Part shown: positions 46,538-54,574 of the stretch, one piece after another | How positions within the stretch are numbered: position 1 is the first letter of the stretch | How the letters are laid out: each line of letters starts with the position of its first letter | Source of the DNA: Sphingomonas sp. 28-63-12 | Lineage (GTDB): Bacteria; Pseudomonadota; Alphaproteobacteria; Sphingomonadales; Sphingomonadaceae | DNA: 64,000 nucleotides | Direction: 5' to 3' | Assembly: GCA_002281535.1 (NCBI GenBank) | Contig: NCGD01000001.1 | Coordinates: 62,001 to 126,000 of the forward strand | Notes under the pieces: model-generated | What the model saw: only the letters and a program-made list of their open reading frames with translations | What the model was told of the DNA's origin: nothing | Databases searched by the model: none | Translations under genes and position numbers: made by a program

Positions 46538-47557
46538 ATGACAGACCCCATCCTGATCGCTGGTTCGCCGGGGTCGCCCTATACCCGCAAGATGCTGGCG
46601 GTGCTGCGCTATCGCCGGTTGCCCTATCGGTTCGTCCATAGGCGCACGGCGCTTGACTCATTGCCCGCGCCCAAAGTGCCGCTGCTGCCGACCTTCTATT
46701 TCCCGGACGATGCCGGCGCCCTGGCGCCGATGACCGATTCGACGCCGATCATCCGGCGGCTCGATCACACGCATGATGATCGGCAGGTGATCCCCACCGA
46801 TCCCGCGCTGGCGCTGATCGATGCGCTGATCGAGGATTATGGCGACGAATGGCTGACCAAGGCGATGTTCCATTATCGCTGGTCGTTCGATGCCGACATC
46901 GCGAAATCGGCGACCGTACTGCCCAACTGGTTCGGCAAGCCACTGGCCGATGCCGCGCTTGCGACAATGGGCGACGGCTTTGCCAAACGCCAGATCGGTC
47001 GATTGGGTTATGTCGGCTCCAATGCCGTGACCAGCGCCACGATCGAGGTCAGCTATAAGCGGCTGCTGGCCATCCTCGACCGGCATTTCGCGACACATCA
47101 CTTTCTGCTCGGCGACCGGCCGGGGGCCTCGGACTTTGCCATCTATGGCCAGCTCACCCAATTGGCGCTGTTCGACCCCACGCCAATGGCCCATGCCACC
47201 GCCAATGCGCCGCGGGTGATCGCCTGGGCGCACGTCATGGAGGATTTGTCGGGCGAGGAGGGGGCCGACTGGTTCGACGCCGCCGACCTGCCCGCCACCA
47301 CCACGGCGCTGCTGACCGAAATCGGGCATACCTATGTGCCGCTGTTGCTCGCCAATGCCGATGCTGTGCACAACAGCATCGATATCGTCAGCACCGTGAT
47401 CGACGGCCGGGTGTGGGAGCAGGCACCCTTTTCCTATCAGGCCAAATGCCTGGCGGCGCTGCGCAGCCAATATCGCACGCTCGACCGTGCCGCCCGGGCG
47501 CGCGTCAATCATGCGCTGGCCGGCACCGGCTGCGCCGCGCTGTTCACGGATGGCTGA
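46538..47557 (+). CDS. Glutathione S-transferase family protein
   Basis: A 339-residue cytosolic protein. The N-terminal thioredoxin-like domain (about residues 4-85) has the GST active-site region ILIAGSPGSPYTRKMLAVLRY and TDSTPIIRRLD (the SNAIL/TRAP-like glutathione site). A helical C-terminal domain with an FLLGDRPGASDFAIYGQL motif near residue 190 follows, and an extra C-terminal region of about 100 residues is unusual for a GST. ATG 46538 is preceded by AGGAAG. Its end overlaps the FGE gene by 8 bases. Confidence 0.83.
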   Translation: MTDPILIAGSPGSPYTRKMLAVLRYRRLPYRFVHRRTALDSLPAPKVPLLPTFYFPDDAGALAPMTDSTPIIRRLDHTHDDRQVIPTDPALALIDALIEDYGDEWLTKAMFHYRWSFDADIAKSATVLPNWFGKPLADAALATMGDGFAKRQIGRLGYVGSNAVTSATIEVSYKRLLAILDRHFATHHFLLGDRPGASDFAIYGQLTQLALFDPTPMAHATANAPRVIAWAHVMEDLSGEEGADWFDAADLPATTTALLTEIGHTYVPLLLANADAVHNSIDIVSTVIDGRVWEQAPFSYQAKCLAALRSQYRTLDRAARARVNHALAGTGCAALFTDG

Positions 47558-48404
47558 TCATTTCGTGACGATTGCGTCCGGGCGCTATCAGCGCGGCTCG
47601 GATCGCCATTATCCCGAAGAGCGCCCGGCCGTGACGATGCGGCTGCCGGGCTTCGCGCTGGCCGTTACCCCGGTCAGCAATGCCGACTTTGCCCGCTTCG
47701 TCTCGGCAACCGGCCATGTCACGCAGGCGGAATCGGCCGGCCGCCCCGGATCAGCGGTGTTCCTGCCAACCGACGGACCGGTCGACCTCACCACGCCTTG
47801 CTGGTGGCATTTTGTCGATGGCGCCTGCTGGCACGCGCCTGAGGGCCCGGGCTCATCGATCAATCATCGGCAGGACCATCCGGTGGTGCATGTCGCGCAG
47901 GCCGATGCGCAGGCCTATGCGCGCTGGGCCGACGCCCGCCTGCCGAGCGAAGCCGAATGGGAAGCCGGCGCGCGGGCGGGACTTGCTGATGCCGATTATG
48001 CCTGGGGCGATGAACTGATGCCCGATGGCCGGCTGATGGCCAATATCTGGACGGGTAGCTTCCCCTGGTATTTCGCGCGCGGCGCGCGCGCCGGGACCAG
48101 TGCAATCGGCAGCTTCCCGGCCATTGGCAACGGCCTGTACGACATGATCGGCAATGTCTGGGAATGGACATCGACGCCGGCAAGGCCCGGCGCGACGCCC
48201 GAGCGCGGCTGCTGCGCCCCCGATGCCGGCGATGCCGGCGATGCCGGCGATGACCGACTGATCATCACCAAGGGCGGTTCCTTCCTCTGCGCGGCGGAAT
48301 ATTGCCAGCGTTACCGCCCGGCCGCCCGCATCGCGGTCACCGCGAGCATGACCAGCGCGCATATCGGCTTCCGCCTCGCCCGCGATGGCCAGCCAGGCGA
48401 CTGA
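47550..48404 (+). CDS. Formylglycine-generating enzyme (sulfatase-modifying factor)
   Basis: A 284-residue FGE/SUMF1 enzyme that converts the active-site cysteine of sulfatases to formylglycine, using copper and oxygen. Both catalytic cysteines are present with the right spacing: Cys247 and Cys252 in KGGSFLCAAEYCQRYRPAAR, corresponding to human Cys336/Cys341. Other family blocks are LPSEAEWEAGARAG (residues 131-144), GNVWEWTSTP (201-210) and GFRLARDG (273-280). ATG 47550 is inside the end of the GST gene. Two CxPxR-type sulfatases within 5 kb on either side are its obvious clients. Confidence 0.93.
   Translation: MADHFVTIASGRYQRGSDRHYPEERPAVTMRLPGFALAVTPVSNADFARFVSATGHVTQAESAGRPGSAVFLPTDGPVDLTTPCWWHFVDGACWHAPEGPGSSINHRQDHPVVHVAQADAQAYARWADARLPSEAEWEAGARAGLADADYAWGDELMPDGRLMANIWTGSFPWYFARGARAGTSAIGSFPAIGNGLYDMIGNVWEWTSTPARPGATPERGCCAPDAGDAGDAGDDRLIITKGGSFLCAAEYCQRYRPAARIAVTASMTSAHIGFRLARDGQPGD
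48222..48248 (+). repeat. Three 9-bp tandem repeats inside the FGE gene
   Basis: GATGCCGGC occurs three times in direct succession and encodes DAG-DAG-DAG in a loop between the GNVWEW block and the catalytic cysteines. In-frame copy-number change would only alter loop length. Confidence 0.85.
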
Positions 48405-48412
48405 CTGGACTA

Positions 48413-48431
48413 TTGGCATTCGTCATGCCAA
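48413..48431. promoter_or_regulatory. Candidate TetR operator 4 (before the 48.5-50.6 kb genes)
   Basis: TTGGCAT-TCGTC-ATGCCAA is a perfect 7-bp inverted repeat with a 5-base spacer, 9 bases after the FGE stop and 34 bases before the next start codon. Confidence 0.6.
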
Positions 48432-48465
48432 CGTATCGCCGACAAGATGCCGATCGGGGGGCATG

Positions 48466-49092
48466 ATGAACGGCTGGATCATCTGGGGCAGCGCGGCGCT
48501 CCTCTATGCACTGTTTCGCGCCTGGTATGACAATTGGCGGGGCACGCTCAGGCCCGACGAGATCGCCCGCTACCTCCGGCTGCTCGATGGCCGCAGCGAC
48601 ACGACGCCAGAGGCGCTCGATCGGCTGCGTCTTTTCATCGAGGACGATGACGGCCGGGATTTCCTGATGTTCAATATCGTCAAGGCCAATCTGGCCCCGG
48701 TCGCCGATCCGGCCAGCGGCGCGATCGTCCCCGGCCTGTCGCTGCTGCAGCGATATGCCCGGCAATTTACCCCGGTGCTGATCGCCAATGGCGGGCACCC
48801 GGCGATCATCCGCCGCAAGATCGGCGGCTATATGGACAGTTGGGGCACTGAAGACGACCCCGGCTGGAGTGTCATCGGCCTGATGCGCTATCGCAGCCGG
48901 CGCGACATGATGAATCTGGTGGTCGATCCGCGCTTCGAAGCAGCGCACCCCGACAAGCTGGCCGGTACGCTCGCCACCTTCTCATTCCCGACCATGCCGA
49001 TGGCGGGCTTCTATGTCGGCCCGCGACTCTGGCTGGCGCTGGCCATCGCGCTGGCGGCGGCGATCACTCACCTGATCACCCTGTCGCGATGA
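48466..49092 (+). CDS. Membrane-anchored protein with dimeric alpha/beta-barrel-like domain
   Basis: A 208-residue protein with hydrophobic segments at both ends (about residues 3-18 and 183-203) and a soluble middle. The stretch SVIGLMRYRSRRDMMNLVVDPRFEAAHPDKLA resembles the DUF1330/EthD-like dimeric alpha/beta-barrel fold. ATG 48466 is chosen for spacing to the GGGGGG run; ATG 48463 is adjacent. It is coupled to the next gene by a 4-base overlap. Function unknown. Confidence 0.65.
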   Translation: MNGWIIWGSAALLYALFRAWYDNWRGTLRPDEIARYLRLLDGRSDTTPEALDRLRLFIEDDDGRDFLMFNIVKANLAPVADPASGAIVPGLSLLQRYARQFTPVLIANGGHPAIIRRKIGGYMDSWGTEDDPGWSVIGLMRYRSRRDMMNLVVDPRFEAAHPDKLAGTLATFSFPTMPMAGFYVGPRLWLALAIALAAAITHLITLSR

Positions 49093-49526
49093 ACCGGCTA
49101 TTGCCGATCAGCACCAACCGCGATTATCGCGGCAGCCCGTTCGCCGCCTATTTTCTGCTGCTGTTGGGGATCGGCTGGGTGATCCCGGGGCTGATCCATG
49201 TCTTTCTGCCCGATGGCGGGGCCGGCGTCATTGCCGGGATCGATCTGGGCAGCAATCCGGCCGCGCTGATCGGTGCCTTTGCCTGGGCGGGGTCGACCCA
49301 GATCGCGCATGGGCTGGTGATGATCGCGATCGCCGCATGGTATCGGCCGCTGGTGCCGATGCTCCTCGCGGTGAGCCTGGTCGAGCGCGGCTTGCTGACA
49401 CTGACGGCCTGGGTCACCAAATCCTCGCCGAGCGGCCATCATCCGCCCGAACATTATGCCAGCGCGCTGCTGGTGCCGCTAATCCTGCTGTTCCTGTGGC
49501 TCTCCTTGCGGCAAAAGCAGCGCTGA
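49089..49526 (+). CDS. Four-helix hypothetical membrane protein
   Basis: A 145-residue protein with about four membrane helices (starting near residues 15, 55, 80 and 120) and no recognised motif. It overlaps the preceding gene by 4 bases and is followed by the DUF2855 gene after 12 bases, so it belongs to the same transcript. I cannot assign a function. Confidence 0.6.
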   Translation: MNRLLPISTNRDYRGSPFAAYFLLLLGIGWVIPGLIHVFLPDGGAGVIAGIDLGSNPAALIGAFAWAGSTQIAHGLVMIAIAAWYRPLVPMLLAVSLVERGLLTLTAWVTKSSPSGHHPPEHYASALLVPLILLFLWLSLRQKQR

Positions 49527-49538
49527 GGAGACCCCGTC

Positions 49539-50612
49539 ATGACCACCAAACTGCTCGTCAATCGCACCCTGATCAGGGAAGCCAAGCTTGCCGAGCGCCC
49601 CCCGGTGCCGCTGGCTGCGGGCGAGGTCCGCGTCACCGTCGGCGATTTTGCGCTGACCGCCAACAATATCAGCTATGCGCTGTCGGGCGAGCAGATCGGC
49701 TATTGGCGATTCTTCCCCGATGAGGAAACGGGCTGGGGCAGCGTGCCGATCTGGGGTTTTGGGACGGTGACCGAATCGCAATTGGATGCGGTGCCGCTCG
49801 GTACGGAGATATGGGGCTTTCTGCCGATGTCGTCCGATCTGGTGATGCGGCCCGAGCGTGTTTCGGCAGGTGGTTTTACGGACGGCGCGCCGCACCGCCA
49901 GGAATTGCCCTATGTCTATAATCTCTACGCCTGCACCAATGACGACGCACCCGCGCTGGCGGCGATCCGGGACTTGCGCAGTTTGCTCTTCCCACTCTTC
50001 ACCACCGCCTATGTGCTCGATGACTATATCGCCGACAATCGGGGTTTCGGCGCAGCACAGGTGATCCTGGGCAGCGCGTCGTCGAAAACCGCCTTTGGCC
50101 TGGCGCATTATCTCAAAAGTCGCGGCGCCCAGCGCGTGATCGGCCTGACCTCGCCCGGCAATATCGATTTTGTCGAGGCGCTTGGCTATTATGATCAGGT
50201 GATCGAATACGGGGGCATTGCCAGCCTCGATCCGGCGATAGCGACGGTATTTGTCGATATGTCGGGCAATGGCGATGTCGTCGCGACCGTCCATCATCAT
50301 TTCGCCGATCAGCTCAAGGCGAGCATCGGCGTGGGCGCAACGCATTGGGAAGCGCCGCGCGCGGCCCAGGCCTTGCCCGGCGCGCGTCCGGCCTTTTTCT
50401 TCGCCCCCGGCCAGATCGCCAAGCGCGATACCGAATGGGGCCGCGGCGAGATGATGCGTCGCGCGCAAGCTGCCAATATCGCCTTTTGCGCCACGCTGGG
50501 TGACCGCATCATGATCATTCATGATCAGGGCAGCGAGGCGATTGCCGCTGCCTATCGGGCAATGTCATCGGGCCAGACTCCCCCTGATCACGGCCTGATC
50601 CTGCGTTTTTAG
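49539..50612 (+). CDS. DUF2855-family protein (quinone oxidoreductase-like)
   Basis: A 357-residue cytosolic protein of the DUF2855 family, related in fold to medium-chain dehydrogenases/quinone oxidoreductases. Family features are the N-terminal GroES-like part (about 1-120; GEVRVTVGDFALTANNISYA, GFGTVTES) and a Rossmann-like part with QVILGSASSKTAFGLAHYL near residue 172. The zinc ligands of alcohol dehydrogenases are absent. A GAGGAG site precedes the ATG. In this locus an NAD(P)H-dependent reduction is plausible but unproved. Confidence 0.8.
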   Translation: MTTKLLVNRTLIREAKLAERPPVPLAAGEVRVTVGDFALTANNISYALSGEQIGYWRFFPDEETGWGSVPIWGFGTVTESQLDAVPLGTEIWGFLPMSSDLVMRPERVSAGGFTDGAPHRQELPYVYNLYACTNDDAPALAAIRDLRSLLFPLFTTAYVLDDYIADNRGFGAAQVILGSASSKTAFGLAHYLKSRGAQRVIGLTSPGNIDFVEALGYYDQVIEYGGIASLDPAIATVFVDMSGNGDVVATVHHHFADQLKASIGVGATHWEAPRAAQALPGARPAFFFAPGQIAKRDTEWGRGEMMRRAQAANIAFCATLGDRIMIIHDQGSEAIAAAYRAMSSGQTPPDHGLILRF

Positions 50613-50640
50613 AGTCAGTTTTTTCCAGGCAAACGCTGCC

Positions 50641-51021
50641 CTAGCCGGGATTGTCCAACGCGTGCCTGGCCAGCAGCATCGCACCAAAGAGCACCGCCTC
50701 GATGGCCATCGGCGCGATGATGGCGGCATCGCCGGTCAAGGCGAAGCTATAAAGCCGGCCGACAAAGGCCAGACCGAGCAACAGCATCGGCATCAGCACA
50801 AAACGCGCCTCCCCCCGCCATGCCGCGAGCAGGGCGCCGATCGCCCAGGCGGCGAAGAAACCGCCGACATCCGCCCGCAGCGTTGCCGCGGCCAGCGGCG
50901 TCGGGGCGAGCGGCCCCAGCTCAGCCGCAAAACGCGTCTGGTCGAACCACACCAACGCCCAGAGCCCGATTGCCAGCACCCCGGCGAACGCCAGAAATCC
51001 CCGGGCTAGTAATTTCTGCAC
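50641..51021 (-). CDS. DUF4345-like small membrane protein
   Basis: A 126-residue protein with four hydrophobic helices and the motif TLRADVGGFFAAWAIGALLAAWR, which resembles DUF4345 proteins. Function is unknown. It is divergent from the second sulfatase, with a candidate operator in the shared 106-bp region. Confidence 0.6.
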   Translation of the reverse strand: MQKLLARGFLAFAGVLAIGLWALVWFDQTRFAAELGPLAPTPLAAATLRADVGGFFAAWAIGALLAAWRGEARFVLMPMLLLGLAFVGRLYSFALTGDAAIIAPMAIEAVLFGAMLLARHALDNPG

Positions 51022-51057
51022 TGTGTCATCCCCAATTGCTCCCCTGAGATAAAACTA

Positions 51058-51076
51058 TTGGCGTTTTGAGTGTCAT
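51058..51076. promoter_or_regulatory. Candidate TetR operator 5 (before the second sulfatase)
   Basis: TTGGCGT-TTTGA-GTGTCAT is the weakest of the five sites: the left arm fits well and the right arm matches four of seven positions. It is preceded by TA as in operators 1 and 4 and lies 51 bases before the sulfatase ATG. Confidence 0.35.
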
Positions 51077-51127
51077 TTGGCAATATGCAGCAGACCGTCG
51101 TGCGGCGGCATCGGCTGGAGAGATGGC

Positions 51128-52777
51128 ATGAAGCGAGTCGTGATCGGATTGATCGTCCTGGCCGCGGTGGCCGGCGCGGGCTACGCGACCTTCCAGCAGT
51201 ATAAATATTACATCCCCGGCATCATTTCGCGCTGGCGCGATCCGATCGCTGCCAACCATCCGGTCGAATGGGCCAGGGGGCCGGTGGCGGCGCCTGCCGG
51301 CAAGCGCCCGCCCAACATCATCATCATCCTGGCGGACGATCTCGGCCATAACGATATCAGCTTTTTCGGCGGCGGCATTGCCGGAGGGTTGGTCAAGACG
51401 CCCAACATCGATTCGATTGGCGCGCAGGGCGCCAGCTACGCCATCGCCTATGCCGCCAATGCCACCTGCAGCCCGTCGCGGGCCGCGATCATGACCGGGC
51501 GCTACCCGACCCGGTTCGGCTTTGAATTCACCGCCGTGCCGGTGGTGTTTGCGCGGGCGGTTGCGGCCGGCGCGCATGAAGGGCCGTATCCCCTGATCTT
51601 CCATGAGGAATATACCAAGGACCTGATCGATTATCCCGAAATGGGCGTACCGCATGACCAGATCACGATCGCCGACCTGCTCAAGGGCGGCGGCTATCAC
51701 ACCATGCAGATCGGCAAATGGCATCTGGGCGAGGCTAAGCCGCTGCAGCCAACCGGCCAGGGCTTTGACGAGGCACTCGGCTTTCTGGCTGGCGGTGGCA
51801 TGTATATGCCGCCCGAATCGCCAAATGTCGTCAACGCCAAACTGCCCTGGGACCCGATCGATCGCTTCCTGTGGCCCAACCTGCCCTATGCAGTGCAATG
51901 GAATGGCGGCCAGCGCTTTGCGCCCAAGGGGCATCTGACCGATTATTATACCGACAATGCGATTGCCGCGATCAAGGCCAACAAGAACCGGCCCTTCTTC
52001 CTCTATCTCGCCTATAATGCCCCGCACACACCGCTGCAGGCGACCAAGGCCGATTATGACGCGCTCCCACAGATCAAAAACCATGTTCAGCGCGTCTATG
52101 GCGCCATGGTCCGCCAGCTCGATCGCGGCATCGGCCGGGTACTGCAAACGCTGAAGGACGAAGGGATTGATGACAATACGCTGGTCATCTTCACCAGCGA
52201 CAATGGCGGTGCCTGGTACACTGGCATCCCGGACAGCAACGCACCCTATCGTGGCTATAAGGCGACCTTTTTCGAAGGCGGGCTGCGGGTGCCGTTCTTC
52301 CTGCGCTGGCCGGGCAAGATTGCGCCCGGCACCAAACTGCCCGGCCCCGCGCATCATCTCGATATCTTCGCAACCGCCGCCGCCGCCGCTGGGCTCCCGA
52401 TCCCCACGGATCGCGTGATGGATACGGTCAGCCTGCTCGGCGCCGCCGAAGCCGGCACGCCGGCGGCACCGCATGATCTGCTGTTCTGGCGATCGGGCGA
52501 TACCAAGGCGGTCCGCCAGGGCGATTGGAAGCTGCAGATCGCCAAGCGGCCGAACAAGGCCTGGCTCTATGATCTCGCGGTCGACCCGACCGAGCATCAT
52601 AATCTCGCGCTCGCCGATCCCGCCCGGGTCGCCGCGATGCGTGCATTGCTGGCGAGCCATGACAAGGGCATGCCCAAACCCCTCTGGCCCGCGTTGATTG
52701 ACGCGCCGGTGCGGATCGACGTGCCGCTCAATGCGCCGTGGAAGAAAGGCCAGGAATATGTCTACTGGTCGAATTAG
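51128..52777 (+). CDS. Membrane-anchored arylsulfatase, formylglycine type
   Basis: A 549-residue sulfatase with an uncleaved-looking N-terminal helix (about residues 4-22). It has metal-binding Asp70-Asp71 (ILADDLGHND), the formylglycine motif CSPSRA with Cys114, KWHLGEAKPL near residue 213 and FTSDNGGAWY near residue 357. The C-terminal part (KAVRQGDWKLQI, LYDLAVDPTEHHNLA) is typical of the N-sulfoglucosamine/arylsulfatase group. GGAGAG stands 5 bases before the ATG. It is shorter than and only distantly similar to the other sulfatase, so the two may act in sequence or on different positions. Confidence 0.92.
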   Translation: MKRVVIGLIVLAAVAGAGYATFQQYKYYIPGIISRWRDPIAANHPVEWARGPVAAPAGKRPPNIIIILADDLGHNDISFFGGGIAGGLVKTPNIDSIGAQGASYAIAYAANATCSPSRAAIMTGRYPTRFGFEFTAVPVVFARAVAAGAHEGPYPLIFHEEYTKDLIDYPEMGVPHDQITIADLLKGGGYHTMQIGKWHLGEAKPLQPTGQGFDEALGFLAGGGMYMPPESPNVVNAKLPWDPIDRFLWPNLPYAVQWNGGQRFAPKGHLTDYYTDNAIAAIKANKNRPFFLYLAYNAPHTPLQATKADYDALPQIKNHVQRVYGAMVRQLDRGIGRVLQTLKDEGIDDNTLVIFTSDNGGAWYTGIPDSNAPYRGYKATFFEGGLRVPFFLRWPGKIAPGTKLPGPAHHLDIFATAAAAAGLPIPTDRVMDTVSLLGAAEAGTPAAPHDLLFWRSGDTKAVRQGDWKLQIAKRPNKAWLYDLAVDPTEHHNLALADPARVAAMRALLASHDKGMPKPLWPALIDAPVRIDVPLNAPWKKGQEYVYWSN

Positions 52778-53745
52778 GGGCGTGGTCGATCGGCTTGACC
52801 GTCAACCGGCACCGCGGGTTGTGTCGGCGCAGCCGGGCCGGACGGCGACGGCGGCACCGCAATCGGTAAGGGGGCAGTGCCAGCAATTCTGGTGCGACCG
52901 GTAACGCCAGTGATCGAAGCGGCGTCATTTGCCGCCGACGAGCCGACCGCACCGATCGGTTGGGACGATACCCGCTGATCAAGGGCGTCAACAGCCTGCC
53001 CATCGAACGACCGGGCGCGGCCGGCGTGTATCATGCGATATCGGAGCATTTCCAGTCGCGGCGGCAGTGATCCGGCGGGCGCCGCCATCAGCGCGGCCTG
53101 CCATTGCGCCCGACGCTCCATCGGCGTGCCGCTGGGCAGATCGGTCTGGCCAGTGCGCGCCATGACCCGCGCGCGGATGATCGCGCGCGGCACATCAACG
53201 CCTCGCCAGGCCAGCCGCCGCTTGATCCGCGTCACGATCCGTTCGGTTGCCATCGCGCGAACCGGCATGGGCAGCGTGCGGAACCGCTCCAGCCGCGCCG
53301 CCCGGGCGATGGTCAGCGGCGCCGGCGCTGGATCAGGCGGCGGCACTATCCGTGGCGGTGCCAAAGGCCGCCTCGCCGTGTGCGGTTGACGGGGCGGCAA
53401 CACAGCCACCCGAACCGGCGGCGCAACTGGCGCGAACAGCTTGGCGATCACCGGAATGTCAAAGTGAAAGCTGTCGAACACGCCGGCAGCAGCAGCCGTC
53501 GCGCTGGCCAGCCCAAAGGCAACCAGGCTAATCACCGACCGCCGCAGCCACGGCCCGCGAACCGACCGGCGAAAGCGTCGGCGGGCGGGAGGCATCGAAT
53601 GCTGCAGCGGCGGCGCAGCGGGAATCATTGCGAGACGGTCGAGGAAGTCCTCGCTTGGCGCGGGGACGATGTAGCGATCAAGCGCGCGCGCGACGGCCGG
53701 ATCAAAGCCGCCGATATCGGACGGGGATGGGGGCAACGCGGTCAT
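52774..53745 (-). CDS. Membrane protein partnered with ECF sigma factor (putative anti-sigma)
   Basis: A 323-residue protein with a cytoplasmic N-terminal part of about 65 residues, one membrane helix (about residues 70-90) and a periplasmic part rich in Pro, Ala and Arg. Its start overlaps the stop of the ECF sigma gene by 4 bases. Topology and gene order are those of an anti-sigma factor, but no zinc-binding anti-sigma motif (HxxxCxxC) is seen and the periplasmic part is unrecognised. The 3' end overlaps the convergent sulfatase by 4 bases. Confidence 0.6.
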   Translation of the reverse strand: MTALPPSPSDIGGFDPAVARALDRYIVPAPSEDFLDRLAMIPAAPPLQHSMPPARRRFRRSVRGPWLRRSVISLVAFGLASATAAAAGVFDSFHFDIPVIAKLFAPVAPPVRVAVLPPRQPHTARRPLAPPRIVPPPDPAPAPLTIARAARLERFRTLPMPVRAMATERIVTRIKRRLAWRGVDVPRAIIRARVMARTGQTDLPSGTPMERRAQWQAALMAAPAGSLPPRLEMLRYRMIHAGRARSFDGQAVDALDQRVSSQPIGAVGSSAANDAASITGVTGRTRIAGTAPLPIAVPPSPSGPAAPTQPAVPVDGQADRPRP

Positions 53746-54338
53746 GCGACCTGTCGCACCGACGGATCGACAAGACCGGCCTGCCGCAACGAACCGTGCA
53801 GGGTGCGGCGGGCGCGATGCAGCAGCGATTCGAACGCCTTGATGTTCATATCGAGCGCGTCGGCGGCCATGATGTTCGACAATCCTTCATAATAGGTCAG
53901 CACAATTGCTGCGCGCTGCCGGTCCGCCAGCGCGCCAACACAGGCTGCGACGGTTGCTCGCTGCTGCTCGGCATCAATCAGCGCATCGGCAATCGGCGCG
54001 TCGTCTGCCCGATCGGGCAGGTCGCCGCTGCTGACAAAGCGCCGCCGCCGGATCCGGTCGAGGCAGGCATTAACCGAAACCCGGTGCAGCCAGGCCCCAA
54101 TGCCTGTCCCGCCCGGCCGCCAGCGCCCGGCATGTTCCCACAGCCGCGCCAATGCCTCTTGCGCGACATCCTCCGCCTCGCTCGGATCGCCGAGCATACG
54201 GTAGCCGATCCGCCGGATCATCAGCGCGTGACGATCGACAACCATGCGAAACGCGACCGGGTCACGCGCGGCCAGCCGCGCCATCAGCGCGTCGTCGCTC
54301 GCGGCATCCGCGCCGAGGCTGGCAAAGTGGCGGTGCAA
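53742..54338 (-). CDS. ECF-type RNA polymerase sigma factor
   Basis: A 198-residue group-4 sigma factor. Region 2 (about residues 25-95) has AFRMVVDRHALMIRRIGYRML and DVAQEALARLWEHAGRW. Region 4 (about 130-185) has LTYYEGLSNIMAADALDMNIKAFESLLHRARRTL, a typical helix-turn-helix. The gene following it encodes a membrane protein, likely the regulator of its activity. Targets cannot be told from the sequence. Confidence 0.88.
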   Translation of the reverse strand: MHRHFASLGADAASDDALMARLAARDPVAFRMVVDRHALMIRRIGYRMLGDPSEAEDVAQEALARLWEHAGRWRPGGTGIGAWLHRVSVNACLDRIRRRRFVSSGDLPDRADDAPIADALIDAEQQRATVAACVGALADRQRAAIVLTYYEGLSNIMAADALDMNIKAFESLLHRARRTLHGSLRQAGLVDPSVRQVA

Positions 54339-54530
54339 CCCGATCCTATCCCGTCGCGACCTTCATGAGGACAGAACGTGGCACGGCCCGAAACCCTTCG
54401 CCACCCCGGATGATCAGCGCATACCCTGCCCGCGCCGCTAAAGTCGATTTCCGTTGGGATCAACCTGCGCTTCTACCCTAGCGAAACTTGGGGTCCAGGG
54501 CCACCGAGCACGGCGGTTGGAACGCTGGGT

Positions 54531-54546
54531 TCCCGCTTTCGCGGGA
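54531..54546. repeat. REP-like palindrome TCCCGC-TTTC-GCGGGA
   Basis: A perfect 6-bp stem with a TTTC loop in the 236-bp gap 54339-54574, flanked by GGG and GCACG. Elements of this shape are dispersed in many sphingomonad genomes. It could also act as a terminator for the FAD-oxidase transcript. No gene is seen in this gap. Confidence 0.45.
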
Positions 54547-54574
54547 GCACGAATCCATCAACAGGCAAGCGACT

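Noticed and set aside
51026..52660. Minus-strand open frame (544 codons) opposite the second sulfatase
   Set aside because: Pure antisense shadow in GC-rich DNA, without a start signal or recognisable domain.
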